Positions 1 through 8,109 of a DNA stretch of 34,876 nucleotides are shown here, in pieces. The stretch is from Candidatus Uhrbacteria bacterium. Lineage in GTDB: Bacteria; Patescibacteriota; Patescibacteriia; 2-12-FULL-60-25. The stretch lies in contig JAUSEV010000018.1 of assembly GCA_030649995.1 (NCBI GenBank), positions 1-34,876 of the forward strand, read 5' to 3'. Below the pieces are notes generated by a model, which was given only the letters and a program-made list of their open reading frames with translations, had not been told where the DNA came from and made no database searches. Each line of letters opens with the position of its first letter. Within the stretch, counting starts at the first letter, position 1. The translations under genes and the position numbers were made by a program.

Positions 1-41
1 TCGATGTCTTGTTTGGACATAGCGAGAAGTGTAGTAGTCAT
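1..41 (-). CDS. N-terminus of a transposase/integrase, cut by the window edge
   Basis: Read on the minus strand from an ATG at position 41, the frame stays open to the window edge and gives MTTTLLAMSKQDI. An MSK(K/Q)(E/D)-type start is common in IS transposases of the ISNCY and related groups, where it opens a helix-turn-helix. Only 13 codons are visible, so the family call depends mainly on the repeat-rich, IS-end-like DNA just upstream (49-139). It could equally be an unrelated short peptide. Everything that would settle it lies beyond the left edge. Confidence 0.35.
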   Translation of the reverse strand, partial: MTTTLLAMSKQDI

Positions 42-48
42 TCTCTGA

Positions 49-139
49 TTGTGACACGGGAGCCTAAGACTCCCGTGACGTATCAGAAATGTGACATTCT
101 AACTTCCCGCAAAAGGGACATTACAACTTCCGTGGGACA
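49..139. mobile_element. Probable insertion-sequence end with repeated GTGACA/GGGACA sites and a hairpin
   Basis: Two near-identical units, GTGACATTCTAACTTCC (91-107) and GGGACATTACAACTTCC (115-131), lie 24 bp apart, and a partial third GGGACAT starts at 134. Further GTGAC copies occur at 51 and 76. CACGGGAG (55-62) and CTCCCGTG (70-77) form a perfect 8-bp hairpin with a 7-nt loop. Such arrays are typical of transposase-binding sites at IS termini. They end only a few bases before the comM stop codon, so the element appears to have inserted right at the 3' end of comM. The opposite end is outside the window. Confidence 0.4.
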
Positions 140-142
140 TCG

Positions 143-1654
143 TTAGCTGCCGGGTCTATATTGTAAGGCTTCGGCCACGTGAGAGGCTTGCACCGAATCC
201 ATCTCCTCCAGATCGGCAATCGTTTGTGACACTTTCAGGAGTCGAAAATAGGCTCGAGCCGATAAATGATAGCGATCCACCGCCTGTTTGAGCAAGTCTT
301 TGACTTCTTGAGAGATGGTGATCAGTCGCCTCACTTGGTCGCTCGACAGTTCGGCGTTCGTAGAGATGTGCCACGGACTCCATCGCGTCATTTGGCGATC
401 ACGCGCTTTTTGAACACGCGCGCGAATGCTCTCGCTTGATTCGGCGGGAGAGAGCTCCGTAAGTTCTTGCGTTTTGACTTTTGGCACTTCGATAAATAAA
501 TCAATGCGATCAAGCAAGGGGCCGCTCAACCGTTTTCGATATTTCATCACTTGCAGCGGTGAGCAACTGCAGGCCTGATCCGGATCAGTGAGAAAGCCGC
601 AAGGACACGGATTCATGGCGGCAATGAGCGTAAAGCGAGCTGGAAACGTGACGGTTCCTTGCGCTCGACTGACGGTGACCGAGCCATCCTCCAGAGGTTG
701 CCGCAGGCTTTCGATCACCAGGCGCGGAAATTCCGGGAACTCATCAAGAAAAAGAACGCCGCGATGGGCGAGAGAGATTTCTCCCGGGTGAGGGATCGTG
801 CCCCCTCCCACAAGCGACGGCATGCTCGCGCTGTGATGAGGCGATCGAAAAGGTCGAGAGGTGATGACCCCTTCTCCAGGCAGGAGTTCAGCTACGGAAT
901 GGATGCGCGTGACTTCGAGCGCTTCTTCTTGAGTGAGAAGAGGGAGAATGGATGGGAATGATCTGGCCAACAGGGTTTTGCCGGATCCGGGCGGTCCTTG
1001 CATGAGCAAGTTGTGACCACCGGCCGCTGCAATTTCCATGGTTCGTCGTGTCTGCTCTTGCCCACGAATAGAGGTAAAATCCAAATAAGAGGAAAAGGTG
1101 GTTGAAAATTGGATGGGACGAGGCGATTCCAGCGGTAAGATTTCTTTTCCAAGAAGATGGTCAATCACCCCTTTGAGGGTTTGCGCCGGTCGAACATCAA
1201 TTCCCTCAACCAAAGCCGCTTCTTTGGCATTTGAGGCCGGTAAAATCAATTCTTGCACGTGACGATCACGCGCCAAAAGCGCAAAGGACAGCGCTCCATG
1301 AATGGGTCGCAAGCTTCCGTCTAAACCGAGCTCACCGGCAAACATGCGAGAGATTGATCCTGCGGCGGGCAATTCGCCTTGAGCGACTAAAAGAGCGATG
1401 GCAATGGGCAGATCAAAAGGCGTTCCGCTTTTTTTAAGATGCGCCGGAGCCAGATTGACCGTAACCCGCGTGCGAGGAAACGGAACATCCGCGTGCTTCA
1501 TGGCGCTCCTCACCCGTTCTCTCGCTTCCTGTACAGCCGTATCCGGCAATCCAACAATAACAAAAGCGCCCAAGCCCGGAGAAATGTCCGTTTCAACATC
1601 AACGGGATAAGCATCGAGCCCCAAAATTGAGGCCGTGAGTACATGAGAAGCCAC
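143..1654 (-). CDS. comM: YifB/ComM family Mg-chelatase-like AAA+ ATPase
   Basis: A 503-residue protein of normal length for the ComM/YifB family. ComM is a hexameric AAA+ helicase that promotes branch migration when incoming DNA is integrated during natural transformation. The N-terminal ChlI-like domain covers roughly residues 1-170. Walker A (GPPGSGKT) is at about 220-227 and Walker B (LFLDEF) at about 301-306. A Cys-rich segment (CPCGF...CSCSP) and the C-terminal Mg-chelatase domain follow. The start is GTG at 1654, with an AGGT stretch 6-7 nt upstream. The protein ends normally (ALQYRPGS), so the IS next to its 3' end has not visibly truncated it. With comEC elsewhere in the window it suggests a DNA-uptake capacity, which is an inference. 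Confidence 0.93.
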   Translation of the reverse strand: MASHVLTASILGLDAYPVDVETDISPGLGAFVIVGLPDTAVQEARERVRSAMKHADVPFPRTRVTVNLAPAHLKKSGTPFDLPIAIALLVAQGELPAAGSISRMFAGELGLDGSLRPIHGALSFALLARDRHVQELILPASNAKEAALVEGIDVRPAQTLKGVIDHLLGKEILPLESPRPIQFSTTFSSYLDFTSIRGQEQTRRTMEIAAAGGHNLLMQGPPGSGKTLLARSFPSILPLLTQEEALEVTRIHSVAELLPGEGVITSRPFRSPHHSASMPSLVGGGTIPHPGEISLAHRGVLFLDEFPEFPRLVIESLRQPLEDGSVTVSRAQGTVTFPARFTLIAAMNPCPCGFLTDPDQACSCSPLQVMKYRKRLSGPLLDRIDLFIEVPKVKTQELTELSPAESSESIRARVQKARDRQMTRWSPWHISTNAELSSDQVRRLITISQEVKDLLKQAVDRYHLSARAYFRLLKVSQTIADLEEMDSVQASHVAEALQYRPGS

Positions 1655-1707
1655 CTTATACCTCGTTCCATATTTCTAAAAACCTGTCCAGAGGGTAAAA
1701 GGAGCTT

Positions 1708-2163
1708 CTAGTTAGCGGTTTTTTTGGCTGTGTATAAAAAATACAACAAAATTCCAATGACAATACTCACATCAGCCAGATTTATGGCTGAACGATTAAA
1801 TAATAACAACCAATCGCGAACATAGCTCAAGATGAGTCGATCAAAGGTATTGCCCAAGGCTCCTCCCAAGATTAGGCTCGCGATAATGAGAGAGAATTGA
1901 TGGGACTGTCGGATAGACAAGATGATGCCGATGACCAATAGAAGAATGACCATCAAACTGATTGAGAGAATGAGTGATGATGGCAGAGCGATATTTGCAA
2001 TGATCCCGGCATTGCGATGCTGCACGCTTTTGATCCATCCGCCAAAAAAAGAAAAACTCGGAGCGTGATCCGAGGCAAACATTATGGTTTTGGTAAATTG
2101 ATCGAGAAAAAAAATGATGCCGATGATCGCGAAGCTTACACACGTTAACCAAAATCGCCTCAT
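1708..2163 (-). CDS. lspA: Signal peptidase II (prolipoprotein signal peptidase)
   Basis: A 151-residue integral membrane aspartic protease that removes the signal peptide of lipidated prolipoproteins. Four hydrophobic segments are visible (about 9-28, 62-84, 91-108, 128-146). The two catalytic aspartates sit in the expected motifs: GNTFDR (Asp108) and NLADVSI (Asp131). The NxG motif is present as NAG near 51-53. The start lies only 2 nt after the stop of the upstream DksA-like gene, so translational coupling is likely. Its substrates probably include the lipobox proteins in this window (18525-20711, 20838-21215, 28043-28654). Confidence 0.93.
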   Translation of the reverse strand: MRRFWLTCVSFAIIGIIFFLDQFTKTIMFASDHAPSFSFFGGWIKSVQHRNAGIIANIALPSSLILSISLMVILLLVIGIILSIRQSHQFSLIIASLILGGALGNTFDRLILSYVRDWLLLFNRSAINLADVSIVIGILLYFLYTAKKTAN

Positions 2164-2165
2164 GT

Positions 2166-2540
2166 TTATATCTCCTGGGTCAAAGTTTTTTTACAGGCAA
2201 TGCACGTGGCAGACGTTGGCCGCGCTTCCAACCGTTTTGGATCAATTTCTTTGCCACAATATTTGCACACGCCATAAGAACCCTCCTCAATCGCTTGCAA
2301 AGCTTTTATGGTATCTCGTAATTCCGCTTCTAATTTTGTGCCGATCGAGAGCTCGTCGGCATATTCGGAAATTTCCACGGCATTATCATCATCAGAGCTT
2401 CCGCCGGATTCAGGGTAATCCACGTTAAATTGTTTCTTATCTTTTTGATCTTTGGTGCCTATATCGCCAAGATCACGTTCCAAACGTGATTGGTTCTCTA
2501 AGAGGCGGAGCTTAATTTGTGCGAGGAAATCCTGGGTCAT
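2166..2540 (-). CDS. TraR/DksA-type C4 zinc-finger protein
   Basis: A 124-residue protein beginning MTQDFLAQIK, with an N-terminal helical hairpin, an acidic middle (SGGSSDDDNAVE) and a C-terminal DksA/TraR zinc finger (CKYCGKEI...CIACKK). DksA-like proteins act in the secondary channel of RNA polymerase; whether this shorter form does so is inferred. An in-frame start farther upstream (2612) is possible, but its extra 24 residues do not resemble the family, so the ATG at 2540 was chosen. No SD is visible before it. It is the first gene of an operon with lspA. The DksA/TraR-lspA pairing recurs in many bacteria. Confidence 0.85.
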   Translation of the reverse strand: MTQDFLAQIKLRLLENQSRLERDLGDIGTKDQKDKKQFNVDYPESGGSSDDDNAVEISEYADELSIGTKLEAELRDTIKALQAIEEGSYGVCKYCGKEIDPKRLEARPTSATCIACKKTLTQEI

Positions 2541-2585
2541 ATGATTAAACAATAGTGTAGCAGATAGGCGATACAGAGCAAGGGA

Positions 2586-2615
2586 TTGACAAAATTCATC
2601 TTTTTGAGTCATATT
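2586..2615 (+). promoter_or_regulatory. Possible sigma70 promoter for the 2707 gene
   Basis: A perfect -35 (TTGACA, 2586-2591) is followed after 18 nt by CATATT (2610-2615), or after 20 nt by TATTAG. The -10 match is imperfect. It faces the small SD-led gene at 2707 and would give a leader of about 85 nt. Confidence 0.3.
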
Positions 2616-2706
2616 AGATATTGTCTAAATGACAACCGCATCGGTGCGGACCGCCGAGAACTCTCCTCCTTAGCTCATTGGGCGAAAGGATCATGGGAGA
2701 CGCACA

Positions 2707-2894
2707 TGGATAACCCGATCAGGATCTTGAAAGCGACGGCAAGGATGCGCAAGAGGATCGATGGCATGCTCCGTTCAGGAACCATTCCGCGGGAGGAAGC
2801 TCAAAGAATCATCGAGAGAACCACGTGCAATATCATCGATCGGCGCGTCTTCGACGGCGGCTGGTTCGATAACGGGTGGTGGTGGCACCTGTGA
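2707..2894 (+). CDS. Small orphan protein, unknown function
   Basis: Encodes 62 residues starting MDNPIRILKATARMRK. The ATG at 2707 has GGGAGA about 7 nt upstream; a longer reading from 2586 uses a TTG codon and covers a likely promoter, so it was rejected. The first 45 residues are basic and probably helical (LKATARMRKRIDGMLRSG), with an EEAQRIIERT segment suggesting a small helix-turn-helix. The C-terminus is rich in Trp, Gly and Asp (GGWFDNGWWWHL). It is monocistronic, bracketed by a possible promoter at 2586 and a strong terminator at 2992. GC-rich codons and an SD place it with the orphan class described in the summary. I do not recognise a family. Confidence 0.55.
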
Positions 2895-2991
2895 TCGTTT
2901 CCTGTTCGTCCGCAAGTAGCACTTGGACCCTCGTGACCCTCGGCCCTTCAAACAAGGCGCTGGGACACTTGGCCCCTTCTCCACTTCTGGA

Positions 2992-3036
2992 CCCTGTCCC
3001 GCTTCGATTCATATCGAGGTGGGCAGGGTTTTTTAT
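2992..3036 (+). terminator. Rho-independent terminator of the 2707 gene
   Basis: A long stem (CCCTG, CCC and CTTCGAT pairing with ATCGAGG, GGG and CAGGG around a TCAT loop) is followed immediately by TTTTTT. It lies about 100 nt after the stop of the 2707 gene. Confidence 0.8.
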
Positions 3037-3054
3037 TCTCTTTTAGAGTCAATA

Positions 3055-3075
3055 CTCCGCAGCTTGCTGCGTGAG
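3055..3075. repeat. Short palindromic intergenic repeat
   Basis: CGCAGC and GCTGCG (3058-3071) form a perfect palindrome with a two-base centre, inside CTCCGCAGCTTGCTGCGTGAG-like sequence. It is one of three distinct palindromes clustered between 3055 and 3215. Confidence 0.5.
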
Positions 3076-3079
3076 CCAT

Positions 3080-3173
3080 CTGTCATCCTGAGTGAAGTCC
3101 GACGAATCGAAGGATCTTCGACCGATCGGAGCCGAAGATTCTTCACTCCATCGAATTACGTTCAGAATGACAG
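3080..3173. repeat. 94-bp inverted-repeat element (REP/MITE-like)
   Basis: The ends are CTGTCATCCTGAG at 3080 and, inverted, TTCAGAATGACAG ending at 3173. Internal arms include GTGAAGT against CTTCACT and AAGGATCTTCG against GAAGATTCTTC. There is no coding potential. It resembles a family of repeats seen between genes in many CPR and other environmental genomes; that likeness is from memory, not from a search. Confidence 0.6.
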
Positions 3174-3194
3174 CATTTGGGTTGAAGGGTGATA

Positions 3195-3215
3195 CCCCGT
3201 CCGCTTGCGGCGGGG
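3195..3215. repeat. Short GC-rich palindrome
   Basis: CCCCG(T)CCG and CGG(C)GGGG pair around CTTG. It is adjacent to the 94-bp element and probably part of the same repeat-rich spacer. Confidence 0.45.
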
Positions 3216-3263
3216 AGGTTCATTTTGATCAAAATAGTTGACGAGTTTTTATTGAAATTTTAA

Positions 3264-3450
3264 GAGCGCCGGTGTTCGCTCGAAAAGTAAATCGGCGTCC
3301 TGGCGCTCAAGCCAAGACGTTGATCGAAGAGTCATCACAGGGCAACGAGGCCGTGCGATAAGCTCAAGATACAGTAGCGTCCTAGCCTAAAGAGGAACTG
3401 CTCCATGAACCGGCATCTTGGCAATGCCTCCGGAGGATGTAAACATCCTC
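3264..3450 (+). ncRNA. Possible structured RNA or leader
   Basis: A gene-free stretch with strong pairing potential. GAGCGCC (3264-3270) and GGCGCTC (3302-3308) form a perfect 7-bp stem, with competing GCCG/CGGC pairing inside. A perfect hairpin GAGGATG-TAAA-CATCCTC (3433-3450) closes the region just before the ORF at 3464. TTGACG at 3238 with a 17-nt spacer to TAAGAG is only a weak promoter. I could not assign it to RNase P RNA, tmRNA, SRP RNA or a known riboswitch by eye. It may be a leader of the 3464 ORF rather than a free RNA. Confidence 0.25.
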
Positions 3451-3463
3451 ATAATTGGAGGAT

Positions 3464-3676
3464 ATGCCGAAGAACTTTGTTTTTGTATTTGGTTTTTTGT
3501 CCCCATTGCTGGGAACGAGATGCAGTTCGTGGATGAGATCGGTCGCCGTCATAAGGAAAATGGCCCGTAGGCGATTTTCTGTGAACACAAAGGTGTTCGG
3601 GACGGAGATCGATCGTTTGGCAGCTTTTAAGGTGCGAAAAGGGCATGGATATCTTCATGCGAAGAAGAATCCATAA
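3464..3676 (+). CDS. Small hypothetical ORF
   Basis: Encodes 70 residues (MPKNFVFVFGFLSPLLG... to ...GHGYLHAKKNP). The N-terminal 20 residues are hydrophobic and the remainder is basic, so a small membrane-anchored or exported basic peptide is conceivable. GGAGG lies only 2 nt before the ATG, which is too close for efficient initiation; a TTG nine bases upstream is an alternative start. It follows a perfect 7-bp hairpin that could control initiation. No homologue is recognised, and overlapping minus-strand frames are almost as long, so it may not be a gene. Confidence 0.3.
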   Translation: MPKNFVFVFGFLSPLLGTRCSSWMRSVAVIRKMARRRFSVNTKVFGTEIDRLAAFKVRKGHGYLHAKKNP

Positions 3677-3776
3677 TCAGTATAACCCTTTTTTTGTTTT
3701 GTTTCAAATGTAGGGGAAATATGCTGAAAAACAGCTTTATTGTGAAGAAAAGTTATCCACAGGGATGTTCATAACT

Positions 3777-4964
3777 CTAATCAATCTCAAAACATACAAC
3801 CATCTTTTTTTTGTAAGAACCGATCTGGAAGGCCGGAGCCTGATTCATGGGAATGGCAAAATTTTTCAATAACACGGTCACCAGTTTACCGGAGAAACGT
3901 CCCCAAAGAGCCGTTTTTTTCGGACAGGTTTGGGGAGCCGCTTCCGCAGGCTCCAAAAGAGGCGATACGCCAACACGAATTTTATTTTTTTGGATGGACA
4001 CGACTTGATGATCAGATCCTTCCAAGGATCTTCCTTGGAGTGTAGACGGATTTTCCGGGAGCCGTTGTTCTATCACGACCGTTCCATCAGCCAGTTGCAC
4101 GGTTTTACGTTTGATGATTCCAAGGCTTGCCAGAGTATTTTTTATTTGTTGATCGTCGAGCGGCGTTGAAAAAACAAAGGATGCGCGCGTGGGCTTGAGC
4201 GTCTGATCAAAGGTAAGATTGACTTGCAACGGCTGCAAGCCAAGATGAGCCAGCGACCAGTCCCCGAGCCGGATCGATCGAAAAAGCATTTCCAATAATT
4301 CCGGCGCGGAATTTTTTTGCGGAAGAAGCAAGCTTATATCGTCTACCGTGGGAGAGAGGGGAGAGATGGGGGGAGAAAGAGGGAGAGAAGTAGAAAGAAT
4401 ATTTTTTCGTCCCCAGGCAAAAAAAGGTTTTAAATCAGGCATCAAGAAATGCAAATCGTTCCACACGACATAATCGGAAAAAGGATGAACGGTCCACCAA
4501 CCAAACGCTTCGCGATAGCGGATTTTTTTTTCTTCTTGAGGGAAGGATCGGTCTTTGATGATGGTGAAAAATCGTTGGTTGATCGGGAAGAATTTATCGC
4601 TTTTTTGCCAACGAGGAATGACGGCAAAATGACCCCAGCGTCCTTGGTCAAGATAGGCGCCAAGGACAACGGGCACGCGCGAGTCATTTTCCAGAGCGGA
4701 TCTCCACACGGGAGGGAATGCGGACAGGCGTTGGCGGTTTACAAGTTGTTGCGCCGTTTTTGGAGTCGTCACGATCAGAATGTTTGTCGTGGATGGGATC
4801 AAAAAGGACGCGCCAAGCCCCCACCACGACAGGAGCATGAAGACAAAAAAACCGCCGAGGATGATCGTGAGAATCGTTAAGGATTTTTTATGCCGACCAC
4901 CAACCGTTCCATAGCCCAAAAGGGTCGTGGAAGTCGTGATATCCGAGAGGATGACGGGTTCCAT
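3777..4964 (-). CDS. Single-pass membrane protein, unknown function
   Basis: A 395-residue protein with a short cytoplasmic N-terminus (MEPVILSDITTS...GGRHKKS), one transmembrane helix at about residues 29-55 (LTILTIILGGFFVFMLLSWWG), and a large outside domain of about 340 residues. The outer domain has a Ser/Pro-rich low-complexity linker near the middle (LSPPISPLSPTVDD) and alternating hydrophobic segments that look like beta-strands. It begins 18 nt after the pnp stop codon, so it is likely co-transcribed with pnp. No SD is seen. Topology resembles CPR envelope proteins of unknown function; no catalytic motif is recognised. Confidence 0.75.
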   Translation of the reverse strand: MEPVILSDITTSTTLLGYGTVGGRHKKSLTILTIILGGFFVFMLLSWWGLGASFLIPSTTNILIVTTPKTAQQLVNRQRLSAFPPVWRSALENDSRVPVVLGAYLDQGRWGHFAVIPRWQKSDKFFPINQRFFTIIKDRSFPQEEKKIRYREAFGWWTVHPFSDYVVWNDLHFLMPDLKPFFAWGRKNILSTSLPLSPPISPLSPTVDDISLLLPQKNSAPELLEMLFRSIRLGDWSLAHLGLQPLQVNLTFDQTLKPTRASFVFSTPLDDQQIKNTLASLGIIKRKTVQLADGTVVIEQRLPENPSTLQGRSLEGSDHQVVSIQKNKIRVGVSPLLEPAEAAPQTCPKKTALWGRFSGKLVTVLLKNFAIPMNQAPAFQIGSYKKKMVVCFEID

Positions 4965-4982
4965 TCAAACGAGAAAAAAAAC

Positions 4983-7175
4983 TTAAAATCTGGAGCGAGG
5001 TTTTCCATTGCGCAACGGCCGTTCATCTGCCGGACCGGCTTTGTAATCGGGGCGAGCACGCTTCATGGATAAGTTTAGTCGTCCCATGGCGTCAATTTCG
5101 TACACCAATACTTTGACCATTTGGCCAATCTTGACCACATCCTCCACCCGTTCGACGCGCGTGGGCGCAAGCTCGGAAATGTGAACCAGCCCCTCCGTTT
5201 TCGGCAAAATTTCCACGAACGCGCCAAAATCCATGATGCGCGTGACAGGACCTTCAAAAATTTCTCCGGCTTTTACCTCACGCGTGAGCTGTTTTATCCA
5301 CTCAACGGCTTTTTGCATGGATTCCGGATTGACGGATGTGACCATCACCAAGCCGTCATCTTCGATGTCGATCTGAACGTTATGCGTGGCGATAATTTCG
5401 TTGATGATCTTTCCTCCCGGGCCGATGACATCGCGAATGCGTTCCGGATTGATGTGGAAAGAGACGATGCGCGGGGCGTATTTGGAAAGCTCGGAACGCG
5501 GGGTCGGAATCGTTTTTTCGATGAGATCGAGAATTTGCATCCGCGCGGTTTTTGCTTGAGCGAATGTTTGTGTGATGACCTCCCATGGCAAACCGGAAGT
5601 TTTTGTATCCATTTGCATGGCGGTGATGCCGTCTCGCGTTCCGGCGATTTTAAAATCCATGCCGCCGGTTCCATCTTCCAAGTCTTGCAAGTCGGTCAGA
5701 ACCTGATAGCGGCCGTTCGGTTCATCGCTCGCAAGTCCCATAGCAATGCCGGCAACCGGCGCGGCAAGCGGCACGCCCGCATCCATGAGAGCGAGGGTCG
5801 AACCGCACACCGCTCCCATGGAGCTCGAACCGTTTGAACCCAAAACTTCTGACACAAGACGAATGGTATAGGGAAACGGTTCGCGTTCCGGCAGAACCGG
5901 TATGAGTGCGCGTTCCGCCAAAGCTCCGTGTCCGATTTCACGCCGTCCCGGACCGCGATTTCCACGGGTTTCTCCTACAGAATAACTGGGAAAATTGTAG
6001 TGATGAAAGAATCGTTTTTTCATCTGGAATTCCATGGTATCCAGAGTTTGTTCCATGCCAGGTGATCCCAAGGTTACGCTCGAGAGGACTTGCGTTGATC
6101 CGCGTTCAAATAAACCGGAACCGTGCGTACGCGGCATGAGCGCGATCAAACAGCCAAGCTCTCGGATTTCCGTCAGTTTTCGACCATCAGCACGCAACCC
6201 CTCATCTAAAATTTTTCTGGTGACCTCTTGATCCACAAAATCGTTGACAACATCTTCAGCCTTGCGTCGATGATCTTTGCCGATTCCAAGTTCGCCCAAA
6301 TGATCTTGCAACTCTTTTTTGAGACGGCTGACCGCGGCTTTGCGATCCGCTTTTGTTTTGAGTGGTTCCGCGAACAGCAGACCGACGCGTGACAGTAAAA
6401 AGGCGCGAGCTTTGTCGTGAATAACTTTTATTTCTTCGCGTTTGGCAGCCTCTTCTTCGTTCTTCGGTTTTTGCGGATCGAGTTTTTGTTTTCCAGCTTC
6501 CGCGACCACGCGTCCGATCAAATCTAAAACAGGTTGCAGTTGCTTGGAGGCAAAGGCCATGGCTTCCAGCATCTCTTCTTCCGGAACACGTTTGGCGCCC
6601 GCTTCCACCATCAATGTTTTTTCCGGAGTCCCGGCCACCACCAAATCAATATCTCCTTGATTCGTTTCCGCATAGGTGGGCATGATGATGAGTTTTCCAT
6701 TTTGGCGACCAACGCGTATCGCCGCAATCGGACCATTCCACGGAATGTTGGAAAGCGCGAGAGCGCAAGAAGCGCCGATCAATCCTGGAATATCCGCGTC
6801 ATTTTCTTGGTCATGGGAAAAAACCGTGGCAACAACGGCAATGTCATTTCGCAAAGCATCCGGAAACATCGGTCGAATGGCGCGATCAATTAACCGACCG
6901 GAAAGGATCGCCTCATCCGTCGGACGGCCTTCGCGTTTGATAAAACGAGAACCCTTGATGCGGCCGGCCGCGTACATGCGTTCTTCAAAATCCACGCTTA
7001 ACGGGAAATAATCGATTTCATCGCGCACCTCTCCCATGGTTGCGGTGCATAAAACCACGGTGTCGCCATAGCGCACCGTGCAAGAACCGTTGGCCTGTTG
7101 AGCCAGTTGCCCGATCCCGATCGTTAATGTCCGTCCGCCCCATTCAATGGAAAATTCTTTGGCAGGTGAAATCAT
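4983..7175 (-). CDS. pnp: Polynucleotide phosphorylase
   Basis: A 730-residue trimeric 3'-5' exoribonuclease that phosphorolyses RNA to nucleoside diphosphates. All expected domains are present in order: RNase PH-like 1 (about 12-145), an all-helical linker (about 150-330), RNase PH-like 2 (about 335-480, with SNGSSSMGAVCGSTLALMD), a KH domain with GPGGK (about 565-620) and an S1 domain (about 630-695, ending in a LNLSMKRA-type strand). The start MISPAKEFSIEWGG fits the family. A stem-loop lies in the leader. In many bacteria rpsO and pnp are adjacent; here two other genes lie between them. Confidence 0.97.
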   Translation of the reverse strand: MISPAKEFSIEWGGRTLTIGIGQLAQQANGSCTVRYGDTVVLCTATMGEVRDEIDYFPLSVDFEERMYAAGRIKGSRFIKREGRPTDEAILSGRLIDRAIRPMFPDALRNDIAVVATVFSHDQENDADIPGLIGASCALALSNIPWNGPIAAIRVGRQNGKLIIMPTYAETNQGDIDLVVAGTPEKTLMVEAGAKRVPEEEMLEAMAFASKQLQPVLDLIGRVVAEAGKQKLDPQKPKNEEEAAKREEIKVIHDKARAFLLSRVGLLFAEPLKTKADRKAAVSRLKKELQDHLGELGIGKDHRRKAEDVVNDFVDQEVTRKILDEGLRADGRKLTEIRELGCLIALMPRTHGSGLFERGSTQVLSSVTLGSPGMEQTLDTMEFQMKKRFFHHYNFPSYSVGETRGNRGPGRREIGHGALAERALIPVLPEREPFPYTIRLVSEVLGSNGSSSMGAVCGSTLALMDAGVPLAAPVAGIAMGLASDEPNGRYQVLTDLQDLEDGTGGMDFKIAGTRDGITAMQMDTKTSGLPWEVITQTFAQAKTARMQILDLIEKTIPTPRSELSKYAPRIVSFHINPERIRDVIGPGGKIINEIIATHNVQIDIEDDGLVMVTSVNPESMQKAVEWIKQLTREVKAGEIFEGPVTRIMDFGAFVEILPKTEGLVHISELAPTRVERVEDVVKIGQMVKVLVYEIDAMGRLNLSMKRARPDYKAGPADERPLRNGKPRSRF

Positions 7176-7204
7176 AGGAAAGCCTTGGATAGATGGCTCA
7201 CCCG

Positions 7205-7239
7205 GAGACGAAAACTGCCAAGGGCAGGCTCGATGTCTC
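7205..7239 (-). promoter_or_regulatory. Stem-loop in the pnp leader
   Basis: On the minus strand GAGAC and GTCTC (7235-7239 and 7205-7209) enclose an inner TGCC-CTT-GGCA hairpin. It lies about 30 nt upstream of the pnp start. In E. coli a leader hairpin is the target of RNase III and PNPase autoregulation; a similar role here is only inferred from position. Confidence 0.35.
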
Positions 7240-7270
7240 AGGGCGAGGGAATTAAGTGTAGGAAACTAGC

Positions 7271-7885
7271 TTAGTACGTAACTCTTATTTTGCGCAAGCC
7301 AGATGCTCCTTCGTGCGGTCCGCGTCGGCGAGGAATGGATTTATCGTGAGCCGGGGTTCGATTTTCTGTTTTTGGTCGAACGGCATGCGCGTGAATCAAG
7401 AATTGTTCCGTATTTGCCGAGACATCAAGAAAAGAATCCGCCACTTCGCGCAACCGGCTGTTGGTTGATTCGGCAAAGGCCACAACCTCGCATCGCACTC
7501 CATGTCCGCGAAGATATTCAACGAGCGGCACAAAATCCCCATCGCCGGTCGCGAGAATTACCGTGTCCACGCGTGGAGCGATGGACATGGCATCCACGGC
7601 CATGCCCACGTCCCAATCGGCCTTTTTTTCACCGCTCGCAAATTCTTGGACATCTTTAATTTTGAGTTCAATGCCGCTTTGAGTCAGCGCATCAAAAAAA
7701 GCTTGTTCTTCGCCGGTTTTGGATTTTGCCACATAGGCGATGGCGCGAATGATGGGGCGACCGGCTGCCGCTGTTTCCACGAGTTCGGCAAAATTTACCC
7801 GCGCTTGATACAGATGCTTGGCCGAGTGATACATGTTTTGCGCGTCAATAAAAACGGCGACGCGTTGGTCTAATCGTTGAAACAT
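7271..7885 (-). CDS. NYN-domain (LabA/DUF88-like) putative ribonuclease
   Basis: A 204-residue protein. The NYN/PIN-like fold is evident from the metal-binding acidic residues in VFIDAQNMY (near residue 12), KKADWDVGMAVDA (near 95) and LATGDGDFVPLV (near 118). NYN domains are Mg-dependent RNases of the PIN superfamily. The C-terminal 45 residues are basic and probably disordered (PRRRGPHEGASGLRKIRV), suited to RNA contact. The ATG at 7885 was chosen because the 12-residue extension reachable upstream is hydrophobic and off-family. It lies 95 nt upstream of pnp on the same strand, consistent with a role in RNA processing. Confidence 0.85.
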   Translation of the reverse strand: MFQRLDQRVAVFIDAQNMYHSAKHLYQARVNFAELVETAAAGRPIIRAIAYVAKSKTGEEQAFFDALTQSGIELKIKDVQEFASGEKKADWDVGMAVDAMSIAPRVDTVILATGDGDFVPLVEYLRGHGVRCEVVAFAESTNSRLREVADSFLDVSANTEQFLIHAHAVRPKTENRTPAHDKSIPRRRGPHEGASGLRKIRVTY

Positions 7886-7964
7886 AAAAATGTATAAAGA
7901 GAAGTATGAAAAATTGAACAAAACAAGGATAACACAGAATAGATTATTTGTCGAATTTTGATGG

Positions 7965-8055
7965 CCTACGAAAGTACGAATGGATCATACGAAATTATGC
8001 ATATCTGATTTGATTTATACATTCGTCTATTCGTGCTGATTCCTCATTTCGTAGG
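7965..8055. repeat. 91-bp inverted-repeat element in the NYN upstream region
   Basis: CCTACGAAA at 7965-7973 and TTTCGTAGG at 8047-8055 are perfect inverted ends. Several TACGAA and TTCGT copies lie inside (7975, 7987 and 8020-8030). It occupies the spacer between the NYN gene and the terminator of the preceding gene and has no ORF. Confidence 0.55.
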
Positions 8056-8057
8056 AA

Positions 8058-8087
8058 TAAAAAAAATCCACCGATGAGTGTCGATGG
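8058..8087 (-). terminator. Terminator of the 8610-8110 orphan gene
   Basis: On the minus strand CCATCGA and TCGGTGG pair around CACTCA, followed by A and a run of eight T. It lies about 25 nt past the stop of the orphan gene. Confidence 0.75.
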
Positions 8088-8109
8088 AGAGGTTGTGGGG
8101 TGTCTTGAT

